Positions 10,994 to 23,157 of a stretch of DNA of 64,000 bases are shown in pieces. Numbering within the stretch: position 1 is the stretch's first letter; each line of letters starts with the position of its first letter. Where the stretch lies: positions 220,192,746 through 220,256,745 of the forward strand of contig CM073590.1 of NCBI GenBank assembly GCA_037074705.1, read 5' to 3'. Source of the DNA: Zhengitettix transpicula. Its lineage: Eukaryota > Arthropoda > Insecta > Orthoptera > Tetrigidae. The notes below the pieces were generated by a model, which had not been told where the DNA came from, searched no databases, and was given only the letters and a program-made list of their open reading frames with translations. The position numbers and the translations under genes were made by a program.

Positions 10994-11275
10994 GAATAAG
11001 AAAGATAGCCAATACAGACAAAAAAGGGTAATATAACTACCACACTACGTTTCTGGGATCCTTGTCCCTTTTGTCAGGTGCTAAGAAGAGCCTAGAGAAA
11101 CACAACTGAACAGGCCAGTTGACAACATTTAAAAGCGTCGAAAACGTAACGACAATGGGAGAGCCGAAAGGTTAGAATAACAATAAGGGAGCAACGAAAA
11201 TGGGAAAACAGAAGGTTTAGCGTAATAATAAGGGATAATAGCAATTATTGAGTTTAATAGTGTCTGTTTGTACAT
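10994..11275 (+). mobile_element. Foldback family B, copy lacking its right arm
   Basis: The left arm (ACGTTTCTGGGATCCTTGTC, TCAGGTGCTAAGAAGAGCC) and the internal region match 39,913-40,270. The internal region holds two tandem units of about 45 bp (CAATGGGA...GAAGG...AATAAGGG). The right arm is missing; the sequence runs directly into the Penelope-like relic. Confidence 0.75.
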
Positions 11276-11518
11276 TAATATCTGTGATGTTTGATTTCAT
11301 GTGAAGCAACTTTGAAATGAGTCAGGATTTGTACCTGGTGTCAATGTCTAAAATCTTAGCATTTTGCCAATTGCGATATAACTGTTTATATGTTTGGATA
11401 CTGCAGATTGTTTATCAATGGGAAGTCTGATATTAGACATATGTCCCTTGATACGTGTATTAGGGAACGGTTTTGTTTGCCCTAAGTAACAGAATTTACA
11501 ATTAGAGTAAACAACACA
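11265..11518 (-). pseudogene. Penelope-like element relic: GIY-YIG endonuclease domain
   Basis: On the minus strand, from 11,518, one frame reads CVVYSNCKFCYLGQTK, then TRIKGHMSNIR and SAVSKHI, to a stop at 11,348. After a one-base shift ILDIDTRYKS and LISKLLHMKSN follow. Known pattern: Penelope-like retroelements end in a GIY-YIG nuclease of the form VVY..C..C..YIGQT...R..EH...SA..H. The GIY core is degenerate (VVY/YLG), the frame is broken, and no reverse transcriptase part is recognised upstream (11,520-12,300). It is a 3'-terminal fragment, not a working gene. Confidence 0.72.
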
Positions 11519-12299
11519 GTCTCAAGTGGGTCCTTGTGGTTTTTAATCAAGTATGAAAGAGTATTAGTGGACCATATTTGATATTCTTTGAATATTTGGA
11601 CTTGTACTACTTACTCATCAATGATGAAATTTATATCCGACAATTTTATATTTAGTCTCATTTTTTATAATGAAATCCGGTGAAGTCCCGAATTACGGGC
11701 GAAAAAAAACTATTTAGTATAAATATTTTCAATGTTAATGTTATCAATGAACATAATTATTTCTCCTTTTGGATCACACATCTCCCATTTCAAAAAGAGA
11801 CAAGATAGTGAAATTCTGTCACCTTTCGCTGTACTTGTTATCTAAATACTAAAGATTATACAACTGCACGGTTTTAATTCTCCATAAAAACTGAACCCAT
11901 AATCATTAACTTTTAACAGATTGCACGGCAAATTAAGGAGAAGAAAAAAATCAGCACTACGAGAAAATGGAAGGTTTAGAACGAAAAGGACTCGAGACAT
12001 CGCAGTAAATTCAGTAAGTTGTTGTTGAGTCCAGTGTATTTATTGTACATTCCCGAAATTCCCTCCTTGTTGAATGTGTTAATAAATGTAGGAAAACAAA
12101 CTGGAACAATTGTACAAGCGGAAGGTAAAATTGTGCCAATTCCAAGTCTATCTAGGTAAATGTTTAGCGATATAAATATAGTATCCTTCACATTTGGTAT
12201 CAGATAGACCGTTGCTTAATAATAAAATTCTATGTGGGACATTATTTAGCAAAGAGGAAGGGATTTCCTTTCCATATATGGAACACAGTTTGTAAGTAT

Positions 12300-13930
12300 G
12301 AAATCGCGCTCCAGAATTTAGATCCAACGCTCAACCGTAAAAAAATTAAATTTATTGCCTTCGAAATATTTGTATAGTCAATACGTGACAATTTACTGTA
12401 AGGTCACTGACTTGATAAAAACTGCTCCTCTATTTGATAAGAGAACTACAGTTCAGTTTTTCGAAAACATGTAATTTCATTTTCTTTTAAATATTGTATA
12501 TTATAATGTTCCAAAAAATGTCTGTAATGGAGGACTGACACACATTCATAGAGCTTAGTGATATTTTACCAACGACATAGTAATTTTCAACGGAATTTCA
12601 GCACAAAATCTGAAACACCGAGACCTTTGATTTAAAAATTTATCCTTCAGCCACTGGTTGTAGAAAGTATAAATATCGTACTATTTAATTTTTTATTCAA
12701 TTAAGCAAGGTTTTAAGTCTGTGATGAACCAGGAATGCGTGACCAAGAAAACTAAAAACACCTTACAACATTATTCATTATTTGCATTAATTTTGAAATC
12801 ATTATTTACTTTTTATTTCTTGTAATTTTAAAGAAATATTATTTGATTAATTAAAGTTATAACCTTCAGAAACCAAACACATTGCATAAGTGAACACATA
12901 TATTTGACTTGTTAATGTTACGTCGAATTTTTTTCAACATCTTTACATCTACTGTAAAAATTGCAAGAATTATACAAAAATATATCAAATTTATGAGTGC
13001 GTTTATTAAAACCTGTCCTTATGCTGAAGAAATAAACGTAAAATACGGTTTTGTGGTTTAAAAGTTAGATAAATAGTTGTTATACTGAAAAATAACATAA
13101 AAAGATTATTTTAGTTTGTAATAAATAAATAAACGACAAGAATAACAGACAAGTAAATTATTTTATTCAACAGAATATTATTATTAAGATTAGATAAATT
13201 TTTGGAAAAAAATAAAGCTGAATGTTAAATTTTTTGTTCTTTACACCACTTCTGACAAAAAATGCCGTTACCGTAGCAACATGACATAAGCTGCCTGATG
13301 AAAGTACAAAAATGTACATAAATAGTGTGTTTAAAAAAATGTTTAAATTGACTGTTTAAATGGTCGTTAATTTATAAAATTTACTTATTAAAAATTATTT
13401 GTTTTCTTAATTATAGTACATTTTATTTATTGAAATATAAAAGTATGTAACTGTATACATTTCAATAATTGTAAAATATTTATTTTAATTAAATCTATTT
13501 AATTAAGGAAAATCAGAAGAATATAAACATTGCTTACTGCTATTCACATCGATGGCTTAGAATACATTTAATTTTATTTTCAGAACATTTGCGTCTGTTT
13601 TCTCGATAATTATTGATATTAGTAAAGCTAGTATTTATATTCATTTTATTGCTGACGATATGATTTGTTGACGTATTAAATCATAAATGTATTATACACT
13701 AGAGTGAACTAAAGTTCTTAGTTTTATTTTTATCACTACCTTATTGTAAGTGCAAAAAAAGAGAGATTTGTAGACTAGTTTGTGTCTCGGGCAAACTTAA
13801 TGATGCATACGCCGATGTTGACGGCTCTGAGGTTGTCGCGAAACTGTAGTCATTAGATCTCGAACTTTGGACATTCAGCGTTGAAATGACTTATAAATGC
13901 CAAATTAAATGTTGATTAAATAGAACAATC
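12300..13930. other. AT-rich spacer, one half-hairpin repeat
   Basis: No gene is recognised. At 13,285-13,335 the sequence CTGCCTGATGAAAGTACAAA with TGTACATAAAT resembles, inverted, 20,100-20,150, which suggests a single-arm relic of another foldback family. Confidence 0.4.
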
Positions 13931-13938
13931 ATAAAACT

Positions 13939-14600
13939 GTGATATGCTGTCGTATATTAACTCGTAGACACTCGAGCGATGGCGACCTTAAGCTGGATTC
14001 TTCGGATGCAGTGATTGTCCTGGGGGTGATTATTTTCAAGTTCCACTTCAGTCGACTGACTATATTATCTTATTCAAGTCCTCCAGCAACTTCCACTGAT
14101 ATGCCTTATATGGACCTACATAAACGCCTATATATTACATATATATTACTTTCTTCGATAATTCATTTCTCTCCTGGACCCAAACTTTACTTTTACATCT
14201 TAATTTGTCTCCAACTAAAGTATCAATCTCTCGTTTCTCAATTATTGCAGGAGTGCACAAAATCAACCTTCATGTCCATCTTCACCGAGACCTCTCAAAA
14301 CCTATTTTCGTCACACTTTACCCAGCTCCTTGTTTACCATGTCAATCAATTCCTCGGTGTTATTCACTTATTATAGAAAAATGGCTTCCTTTTTCGGTTT
14401 CCCGTCGCCGATGGTTCCTTTGCTTCGCCCCGACATTTTTCCGCAAGAGATAAACTACCAGTATTTGTCTTTCCGTTTACTGCTCTCCCGTGAATCTAAT
14501 TTGCTAAATAAATTAAATTTACCAAAATTTTGTCCTGTACGTTATGTGTGGCGGATTTTAAACTTGCTAGCTCCACGTATGCATTACAAATGTCGTTGAC
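13939..14600. other. Unidentified region with overlapping open frames
   Basis: A 145-codon plus-strand frame (13,939-14,376) overlaps two shorter ones. Composition is less AT-rich than the flanks. I recognise no domain, and the hydrophobic-looking translation is typical of random AT-rich frames. On the minus strand short open pieces (for example MSGRSKGTIGDGKPKKEAI) hint at an old coding relic, but I cannot place it. Confidence 0.2.
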
Positions 14601-14999
14601 TTTAAGAACCGCTTCAACATTCAGCCAACTAACAGACTTCTCAGAATCTTCGGTTTAGACTGTTTGCACATAAATTCCATGGTGTCTTCTGCAATTATGG
14701 TATCATTTTTTAATTAACCTGTTCTCAAAGTGGAGGGTTAATTATTTCACTATGGTGGCTGGGGAATTTAGGATATTGCGGAATTTATAAAATACTTATT
14801 TTACTCAAAGAATTATTGTTCCTGGTTCACCGGGGATTGACCAGATATTTAGATATATTTAACTGAATTGTGTACTAAAATACTGTAATGAGTGTAAGAT
14901 TTACTGTACAAGGGGAGCGGTTTATAACTTTTTACATTTAGTGGAATAATCTGATTTTGTTGTCGCCGCATCGCGAACAAAACTGCAGTACGCCTAGAT

Positions 15000-15280
15000 G
15001 TAAAACCGTTTCTCCGGACTTGTTGTATGGACACAATAGTCCGCTCAGCTGGGAATAATTACAAAGGGGTCCGAGCGCTTAAAAGGCGAGACTGGTCAAG
15101 AAATGACACAGTTGTTTGGAGTGAGGGTCGGAAAGAGTTTGACGAAGTTGAAGCCGAGAGGAACGGGAGGAGCTGACCGTCTGCAGGAGACGCAAAAAGC
15201 TCCGTTTGTTGTATATTAGGTGAAAAAATAGCACTGATCATAGACACACGCCAACTGGAATCCTATAAAAAGGAACTCAT
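15000..15280. other. GC-richer island with a TATA-like box
   Basis: Between 15,000 and 15,200 the sequence is clearly richer in G and C (GAGACTGGTC, GAGGAACGGGAGGAGC). CCTATAAAAAGG at 15,262-15,273 is a good TATA-like string on the plus strand. No start codon with a credible frame follows. Promoter function is only a possibility. Confidence 0.2.
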
Positions 15281-15782
15281 TTTTCCAGAATTAGTTTTAT
15301 TATTGCCAGAACTGTACTTCTACATTGGCGCGAAGTATCAATTCGATATATATGTTTTTTGGCTGTAAATATAACTTCACAATTAAATATTTCTTATGTA
15401 TAAAAGCTTATATTATTTTTATTTCTCACAAAAATTAATAAAAATAAAACTTCGTGAAATTCGTACAGATAGGACTGGGAATGGGAGCTCAAAACTAAAG
15501 CTGCTAGGGTGGGATGCACCACAGATGAGAAGGGAAAGATCCAGGCCTATTTTCTTTGCAGGTCAAATACCTTGACAAGAATTTCGAGATAGATTGAGGG
15601 AACCGACTCGGCACCGAAGGACTGACCACATGGTCAAGATAAATGCCAGACAGTAAAAGACAGTTGTTGGAAAACACTCATTTCTTAATAATGACAATAA
15701 ATAACTAGAACAATTTACCTGCAAGAGTTTTCGGAGAACGTCCTCTAACGGAAAGAAAATTTAGACTTCATCTGAACTGTCT

Positions 15783-15833
15783 AGTGAATGTAGTGTAGTG
15801 TAGTGAAGTGTACTGCAGTAAAGTGAAGTGAAG
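15783..15833 (+). repeat. Short GTAGT/GAAGT simple repeat
   Basis: About 50 bp of 5-mers alternating between GTAGT, GAAGT and variants (TAGTGTAGTGTAGTGAAGTG). Degenerate microsatellite. Confidence 0.7.
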
Positions 15834-16398
15834 TGCTCCTTTAGAAACTAAAGTAAAATGGATGTCTCCTTAGATAGTTAAGTAGTTAATCTCTGTTTTC
15901 AGATATCTTTCCACTGTTCTTCTTTTCAAGACAGGACAATATTAATCCTTTACTTAACTTTTTCAAAATTAACCTTTAATTAATATATTTATATCCACAT
16001 GAATTTATAGTTGAAATAATGTCCCTAAACCTAGCATATGTTTTAAAATAATTATATTAATCTTTTATTCTAACTTCTTTTATTTAATTGTAATTAAATT
16101 GTAATTTCATGCATCTACCACCTGGCAAACTGACAATTTGTAGAGTAAATAAATACATATATAATAAAGATTAAGAGTACAAATTACGACCTACAGAGTT
16201 CTCTGCTTTTCTAATTGAATTTCATTTCACTGCAATTCTTTACGGATTAAGTTAAATGTTTTAAAAAAAACCATACACTTATTAAAATATTATTTAGATA
16301 TCCTCTTCACTTAATTTATTATTATAAATAGTATTATTCTTACAATGAATCCCTTTCATAAGCGGTTAATCTTCTATAATAAGCGGTTAATTGTTCTA

Positions 16399-16577
16399 TT
16401 TTTTTTTAGGGCAACAGGCTACATGAGGGTAATCCACTTAGGGCAACTCCCCTTTAATAGCATAGGAAGGGATTTGAAAGGGGGGATGCGGAAGGGTAGA
16501 GGAAGGTAGCCAAGGGTTAACTAGGGCCTCCGGGCTATATTTTAAGGATCCTACCCGGCATTCGCCTAAAGGAATGC
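16399..16577 (-). mobile_element. SINE-like retroelement, copy 3 (5'-truncated)
   Basis: The T-run at 16,399-16,407 is the A-tail in reverse. It aligns with the 3' 170 bp of copies 1 and 5 (GGGCAACAGGCTACATGAGG to GATCCTACCCGGCATTCGCC). The 5' part is missing. Confidence 0.85.
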
Positions 16578-16844
16578 TACTCTGTCACTGTACTTATTGC
16601 TGTCCTTATCCAACCCACCAGATACTTCATTTTCGTACAGTTAAATTTAAAAGCTTATTATAGAGGAAATGGAATGGACTACAATGGTAAGAAGGATGAG
16701 TCGTAGTCAGGATCATTAATTCCTTGACTGGCTTCAGCAGTAAATTTTATAACAATAAATATTTTTTTTGTAATACTAGGTAATATTAATTTTTGTAAAC
16801 AGCAAACTTTTAATTGCCACTCTGAATTAGGAAACCCCCATGGT

Positions 16845-17400
16845 TTCTAACGGTAATTTGGTCGCGGAGGAAATTCCATCGTCGTCGTCGTCGTCGCAAA
16901 TGTAAGAAGCAGGCGGCCATGTTTACATTTTAAGCGAGCAAACCCCCCTTTTTCACTTAGAGCGAAAATGTCAATTAGGCTAAAAACGGATGTAATTACG
17001 GCAGACGTAACTCAATAAGAACAAGTTCCTCATTTGAATGGTTGCGTCAGCGAAGCTAATATGTACGCAGGAAGTGCCGCTCCATATCGGCGTCTCGCCG
17101 CACTCTAATCGCATTTCCTATCGCTATAGTAATTAAAACTTGCGCGATGACTTTAAATCAAGTTTCGCCCCCGTCTAGTGAAAACGGCGGCACAATACAC
17201 GCCAGTCTTCCACCTAACTCCTGCCACAAGGATCACTAAACACTCTAAATTACACGGCCCGATTTCGCAGGCGCATTCTCTCGAGGAGAAACGGAGACAG
17301 GAAGAACGCGGTCGGCCAAAGTAAATTCCAGTCGAACGGCTCGCAGGATATATAATTCACTGACCGACCAATGTTACTTATTCCGACTGATTTAGTACGT
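16845..17400. other. GC-richer island with a GTC repeat, candidate regulatory element
   Basis: The island contains six TCG triplets at 16,879-16,896, long CpG-bearing stretches, and several homeodomain-type cores (TCAATTAGGC, GTAATTAAAAC). Every frame is interrupted. A conserved non-coding element is plausible from composition alone. No transcript signal is seen. Confidence 0.25.
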
Positions 17401-17452
17401 TTCTCGCAGTTTTATAACCAATATGTTTTATAAGTTGCTTTTGAAAACTGGT

Positions 17453-17546
17453 CCGCATCCCCCCTTTCAAATCCCTTCCTATGCTATTAAAGGGGAGTTG
17501 CCCAAAGTGGATTACCCTCATGTAGTCTGTTGCCCTAAAAAAAAAA
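17453..17546 (+). mobile_element. SINE-like retroelement, copy 4 (5'-truncated)
   Basis: Only the last roughly 95 bp (CATCCCCCCTTTCAAATCCC to TCTGTTGCCCT) followed by an A-rich tail. Copy 5 lies a few bases beyond its tail in the same orientation. Confidence 0.85.
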
Positions 17547-17568
17547 TAAAACAAATGGATTGCGTGAT

Positions 17569-18184
17569 AACAATGTATATTTATAAATGCAGTAATTAAA
17601 ATTTATTGACAAATGGACTCCGAAGAGAGGTCTGCGAGGGCTATTCTCTCGCAGGCAATACCTGCGAGGGATGTTCTCTCGCAGGCAGAACCTTTTAGGA
17701 GAGATACGAAGGGGCTACCTTTGGGTATGCCTTTTCCTCTCCGTTTTTGAACTAAGGTTCCCAAAAGCCGAGGCACCTCGGCCTTTTTTGAGAGGTGTAT
17801 GTTCCGGGGTCACAGACCTTGGCCATACGGTAAGAGTTGTTCGCTATTCCCATTGGAATAGTCGGCCAGCTGCCTCCTAAACTGGTCGAGGCACGGAGAA
17901 GGGAATGCTGCGTCCCCACAGCAAACTCCTCTCCCGCTATTGGAAGGGCGTGGGACAAGTACCCAGTGCCTGACCTACCCGATACAGGTTTTTCTAGGGT
18001 TTTTCCTGCATTTCTTTAGGCGAATGCCAGGTAGGATCCTTAAAATATAGCCCGGGGGCCCTAGTAACCCTTGGCTACCTTCCTCTACCCTACCGCATCC
18101 CCCCTTTCAAATCCCTTCCTATGCTATTAAAGGGGAGTTGCCCAAAGTGGATCACCCTCATGTAGCCTGTTGCCCTAAAAAAAA
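17569..18184 (+). mobile_element. SINE-like retroelement, copy 5 (longest, intact ends)
   Basis: It is flanked by an exact 12-bp duplication, GGATTGCGTGAT at 17,557-17,568 and 18,185-18,196, and ends in an A-run, so the full insertion is 616 bp. About 60 AT-rich bases precede the part shared with copies 1 and 7. Near 17,634-17,692 two tandem units of about 30 bp each form a hairpin (CTGCGAGGG...CTCTCGCAGG). I find no convincing pol III A and B boxes. The open frames inside are shared with copies 1 and 7 but unrecognised. Confidence 0.88.
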
Positions 18185-18196
18185 GGATTGCGTGAT

Positions 18197-19629
18197 TAAT
18201 TCTTGGACTCCAGCAGTCTACTGCTGAGTTATAGTTTGACAATATAGACAATACCATTTGCTCTTCATTCAGCTTTGGAGAACTGCAAGTAACAGTAATA
18301 TTAAAATTATAGGAAAGTTTCTGAATATTTTGTTGCGACTAATAGTGAATTCTCCATAGTACGTACCTAATAAAAATATCCAAAAAGATTTATCCATATC
18401 TACTGTAAAAGAAGAAATATTCAGATTCTGCCAAAAATATGTGCCATATTGGAAGCAAACTCAAACAACTTAATGAACAAGCAGAACAACTATGACGATT
18501 AAAAAGATTAAAATCAACAGAATTGCCGAGAATGTTAATCTAAGGTATTATTATTATTAAAAACTGTCTCTAATATAATGTAATAATTAATTAACAATAA
18601 TAGGAGAGCATTCGCAGGAATGTTCCCTGAAAGCCAATCATAAAGCGAACTTATTCTAATAGATTGTTTAATAAACGGAGTTAAAATTTATTTTTTTTAA
18701 CTTCGAGTTGATTGTGACCCTGTACATTCCTGTAGCTTACTAGTGTCAGAATACACCAGAATATAATATTTGGTATCTGGTCTGCAGGACATAAAGTTGA
18801 TATGTGAAAGAGAAATTGTTTAAAGATACACAAATAATGCCACACACTCCAATTTGTTGCGAGGCGTAACATTGCAATGATATTACCGTTTTGAGTTAAT
18901 GTCTCTTGTTGCAGGTGAAAAGTACACTGTTTTATAGACCGATGATCCGCGTTTTTAACCCCAATCTTAAATTAGACACGAAAGTATGAATTATAGTTAT
19001 AGTAAAATTGAAATAATTTTCTTGGCATGTAGTTAAAAGCATAATGGCAGTATATATTTAATTAATTTTAATATTTTACTCTTAACAAAATTAGTCACGA
19101 AATGTAGTTTTTCTTATTATTTTGGAATTTTTAAATTTATTTACAAATACAGTATAATTAAGTTCCAACATAGATTTTTTTGATTCTAGCTTCATGAGCG
19201 CATGGACCCGCCCTTTATATGACTGGAATGTCTACCAACCCGCAGTACAGTGTGACTTGTTCATTTTGATCTTGATCATACGAAAAAAGTAATCTCTTAA
19301 ATTTTAAATGGAGATACGTCGGAATGAGCGGTATCGGACGGAAGAAAGCTGATTCACCCTAATTTTTTCACATTCATTGGCCTGAATATTCTTTACAAAC
19401 AGCCTTCTACAACGTTCTAGACTGTTCTCATTGACTAGCTTTGGCTTAAATGTCATTGGGTCTATTAATAACCAGCCTAGTGGATAAAAAACCGATTGTT
19501 CATCTGAGGTATTTTATATTCACTTATTACCATTCAAAAATTGCTGAATTTCCAGATATCGTTACTTAATGAGCATCTGTCAATCAATCGTTTTAGTGGT
19601 TTCGGAGATCAGTGGTATTTCTCTAATAG
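18197..19629. other. Spacer with no supported gene
   Basis: AT-rich, apart from a short palindrome CAGCAGT-CT-ACTGCTG near 18,211-18,226. No domain or repeat copy is recognised. Confidence 0.4.
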
Positions 19630-19747
19630 ATAGTGCAGTTGTGTGGCTCTAGGCTCTTCTTCGCACCTGATGAAAAGGATCCCAGAAACATTGTGTAGTA
19701 TTTATATTACCACTTTTTGTCTGAATTGGCTGTCTTTCTTATTCATA
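19630..19747 (-). mobile_element. Foldback family B, single arm
   Basis: Reads GCAGTTGTG...GGCTCTAGGCTCTTCTTCGCACCTGATGA, GGATCCCAGAAAC, then TTTTTGTCTGAATTGGCT: the right arm of family B (compare 38,572-38,705). The other arm is absent. Confidence 0.75.
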
Positions 19748-20089
19748 AAACAATATTATAGATAAAAATAAATATTTCTTTTGATATTTGCGAGAGACAG
19801 TTAACAGAGGTTGCCCAAATCTTTGGGTCATTGAAATAATTTAATAAATATTCAAGCTTGAAAACTGCCTTATCTATTCATAAATATATGTTCTTTTATC
19901 CAAAAGCATGGGACTAATATTATGTGTTCCTCGATTCGGACCTCACAGTGTAGCTTTTCTCATTAGCATATTTTCTTTTTCATCAAAATATTAATAATTA
20001 TTTTAATGATATATAAATAATATGTTATTTTCATGTCTGTTTTAATAATAAATTTTTAACCACCATTATCAGATATTTGTTATAATAAA

Positions 20090-20270
20090 TAATATATTAA
20101 ACATAACTTTTTAAACATTTTTTGTACATATTTGTACTCTCATCAGACTGTGCAATTTTAAATATATGATTAATATTTTTAATCATTAAAAATGTCTGCT
20201 AAGGTCGTTAAATATATCTTAGTTTAAACGTAATTATTTTCTGTAATTAAAATATATTGTTCCTAGGTTG
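20090..20270. repeat. Single-arm foldback relic
   Basis: TTTGTACATATTTGTACTCTCATCAG resembles the inverse of 13,285-13,335. Weak evidence for a further hairpin family. Confidence 0.35.
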
Positions 20271-21311
20271 ATAGCATAAATTCATAGGCTGTCAATAGTA
20301 GTTGTATGCTATACTCTAATTTTAATGCATCGTAAGTATTTAAATAATTATGATCTGAAACTCTGTGGTTCATAAGGCTGAATACATGAAATATGCGAGT
20401 AGAAATTTCTGAGAGGAGGAAGAATCAACTAACCTTCGATCTGAGGAGACTATCCGACGCTTCACTTTAAGTTCTGCTGTTTATTCAACGTTTAAACAGT
20501 CTTAATCAGTCTCTTAGACACTCACGTTGTTTGCAGGAATTAAGATATTTTGAAATTTTGTAATGATCGGAGATATCAGGTATTAAATTTTACCTTTTAA
20601 TTATAATTGTCGTGACGCCTCGACGGGGGTTTTAGATAATTGTCTGAAAGATTTACCTTCGTGTATAACACCTACTCTGTCGTGAGAAGCATGAATATCG
20701 CAAACAGCTTTATGATTTGTATGGAAAAATTCTAAATGTAAGCTACGCGTATTTCACAAGCAACTCTGCAATTCAACGTTCTTTAATTTGTCGGTCGTCT
20801 GATATCAAGCGTAATTACTCAATAGCAGCTGTATCTTTTGAAATCTTCACGAAAATCATCTCCAATGTTCATATTCACTTTGAAAAGTATAATAATAGTT
20901 CATTTAGTTTAATGTTGAAAGTGAACCAGGATACGATGAGTTTTCATGAACTTATGAAATATTCAATATGAAATGTAAAATATTTGCTATTTATATATAA
21001 CACACGGTTCATTTTGTAAATTAATAATTCATTAAAACAAAAAGTATCTTCCTGAGATAAGTAATTCAAAAATTTTTGTGTTAATTCTATATCCTTAAAC
21101 TTATAAGAAAATGTACTTCAAATTGTATTATTTTGTACTTAGCAATCTAGTACCTCTAAAAGTTTTCTTCATTAATTAAAATTTAATATGACTGATATAT
21201 AATTTATTGATGTTTTTTTATATCCCAATCAGTCGAATTTTAATAATTAAATATTTTATAAAACTAGTAATTGTTTTTTATAATTAAAATGGTGACTCAT
21301 AAGAGAAAATT

Positions 21312-21551
21312 AATAAATAAATAAACATCAGCCAATTTTAAGTCAGGAAAGTTATTAGTTAAATTAACAAAGTTTCATCGCTTAATTTTCCTCATCAAGT
21401 TCTAGTTTAAAAATTTTTCGACAACGGCAGTCTATCAAAATATTTTTCTAAACTTGATCCAGATGATGTCGCAAATTAAGCGATGAAATGTTATTCATTT
21501 AATTAATAAATTCTTTTTTCTGACTTAAAATTGGATTATGTTTATTCATAC
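21312..21551. repeat. Foldback element, family E, copy 1
   Basis: Arms of about 110 bp: AATAAACATCAGCCAATTTT, TTAAGTCAGG and TTTCATCGCTTAATTTT on the left pair with their complements on the right, ending ATGTTTATTCATA. There is no open frame. The centre is a short unpaired loop. Related to 23,158-23,419. Confidence 0.85.
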
Positions 21552-22523
21552 ATCTGTGTATACTTAAAATGAAAAGTATCTCAGAAGATTTAAAAAAGTA
21601 ACGAAACGTGTTGTGTTAATTTAATGTAGCTGAATGCTTTAAAGTTTGTGAAATTTAAGGACACTTGATGTTTCAGTTAATTTTATTGGCCCTTTAACGT
21701 TATCAGACAGGTTGTCATGAAATTGAGATTACAGTTTTTCATCTGACGACTGTGGCAAAGAAACCAAAGAAATACTGTTTAATCTTCGTACATTAAGGCT
21801 CAGACAATCTAAAGTCATTAAAACCATGTATGGTTGAATAACAGAATTCTTTTAATACCTACATTGACAAATTTACACAAATAAAACTTATTTGACATAG
21901 ATTAAATAGTGGTTTCTCTTGGGCTTAACTGCTGTTAGTAATCCTTTCCCTAAAATATATACAAACTGTCGTGTTTTGGTCTGACTGGTTTCGAGTGAAG
22001 ATGATGAATCGTGTTTTCCTCGTCGATGCTCAGTTTCTCTTTTATCTTCTCTTGTGATCTTGATTTGTTAGTTCTCACGTTGATTATTCAATAGTTTTGG
22101 GCTAGATTGTGAGCCTCACTTCCACACTTTAACTTTCACTTCCACCTTTCAGAGAATGACTAGATTGACTCTTTGAGTGAGTTACCGTTTTGGTGGGTCC
22201 TCGTTCCCCCCAAAATATCCATCGACGGGAGATTGGTCGCTGGTCCCTGTACACACGAACAAAGGGCGTTGAATTTGACAAGGAAGCTTGGGCGTCTCCA
22301 AGACTGAGTGACCTTTGGAGGCCTGTGATCAGGCCGCTGTGAAACATTGCTCGGCCGACAGCGCTTGCCTGCTCACTGAACAGGCTTTGTCTCTGCGCCG
22401 CCTTTGAATATCAGGTGCGAAATCGGTAATGCTGTGTTGTGCCGAAACTCTTTCCTCCCCAACGCGGCTGCTGCTGCTGAATCAATATTGGCTTTTCACT
22501 AAAAACCTCTCCCTTTCTTCCAG

Positions 22524-22744
22524 GCACAATGCACTCCAATCTACCTACCTCCTTTTCATTACCCAGGATTGCATTGTTTACGGCACTTAAAAGTCCTGAC
22601 GTAAAAGATATTCGTCCAAGCTCTTCCGAAAAAAAAAATTACGGCCTGTTATCTTGGCCCGAAATATCTTGTTACAGGAAAATTAACGGAATTAAGAGGC
22701 CTGGTACTTCGAAGGGTTGTAAAATACAGAGAACTGTTCATTAA
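22524..22744 (+). CDS. Candidate exon after a strong acceptor-like tract
   Basis: CTCTCCCTTTCTTCCAG ends at 22,523 and is an excellent acceptor string. From there one frame stays open for 73 codons to a TAA at 22,742. The translation (for example SLPRIALFTALKSPDVKDI) is unlike any domain I know. There is no clear poly(A) signal or donor. Upstream, 22,000-22,500 is GC-richer and could be promoter or older coding sequence. Confidence 0.25.
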
Positions 22745-23157
22745 CTTCCGAAAAGTTACTGAGCCGAAATTTACTTCTAGTAAAACTTCTCTTTTGTTCC
22801 TTCGGATACATAAGTTTAAGTCCGACATTAAATCGTGAGAACACTGTAAAAAGGGTAACGATTAACTTGTAGGTGTAATGTAAAAATGAAAAACGGAAAA
22901 GAGATTTGAAACATAGCCGACTTGCAATCACTAAAATTGGGTGAACTCACAGTAGTTGTGTTAAAATCAAACTGGAAACTTTCACTGTATTTGTATTAGT
23001 TTATATTTCACAGAATTTTCAGTAGCTGAGACTCTAGGGAGGGGAATTCGTAAATCTTATACAGATATAATAATAGAAACCTATAACTACTTCTTTTAAA
23101 TCCTACAACAATTAAATAACAATTACATATAATATATATTCTGACTATTGAGAAAAA

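Noticed and set aside
17671..18019. Open frames inside the SINE-like copies, similar between copies 1, 5 and 7
   Set aside because: The similarity follows from the repeat itself. The frames occur on both strands, shift between copies and match no domain, so they are not called as genes.
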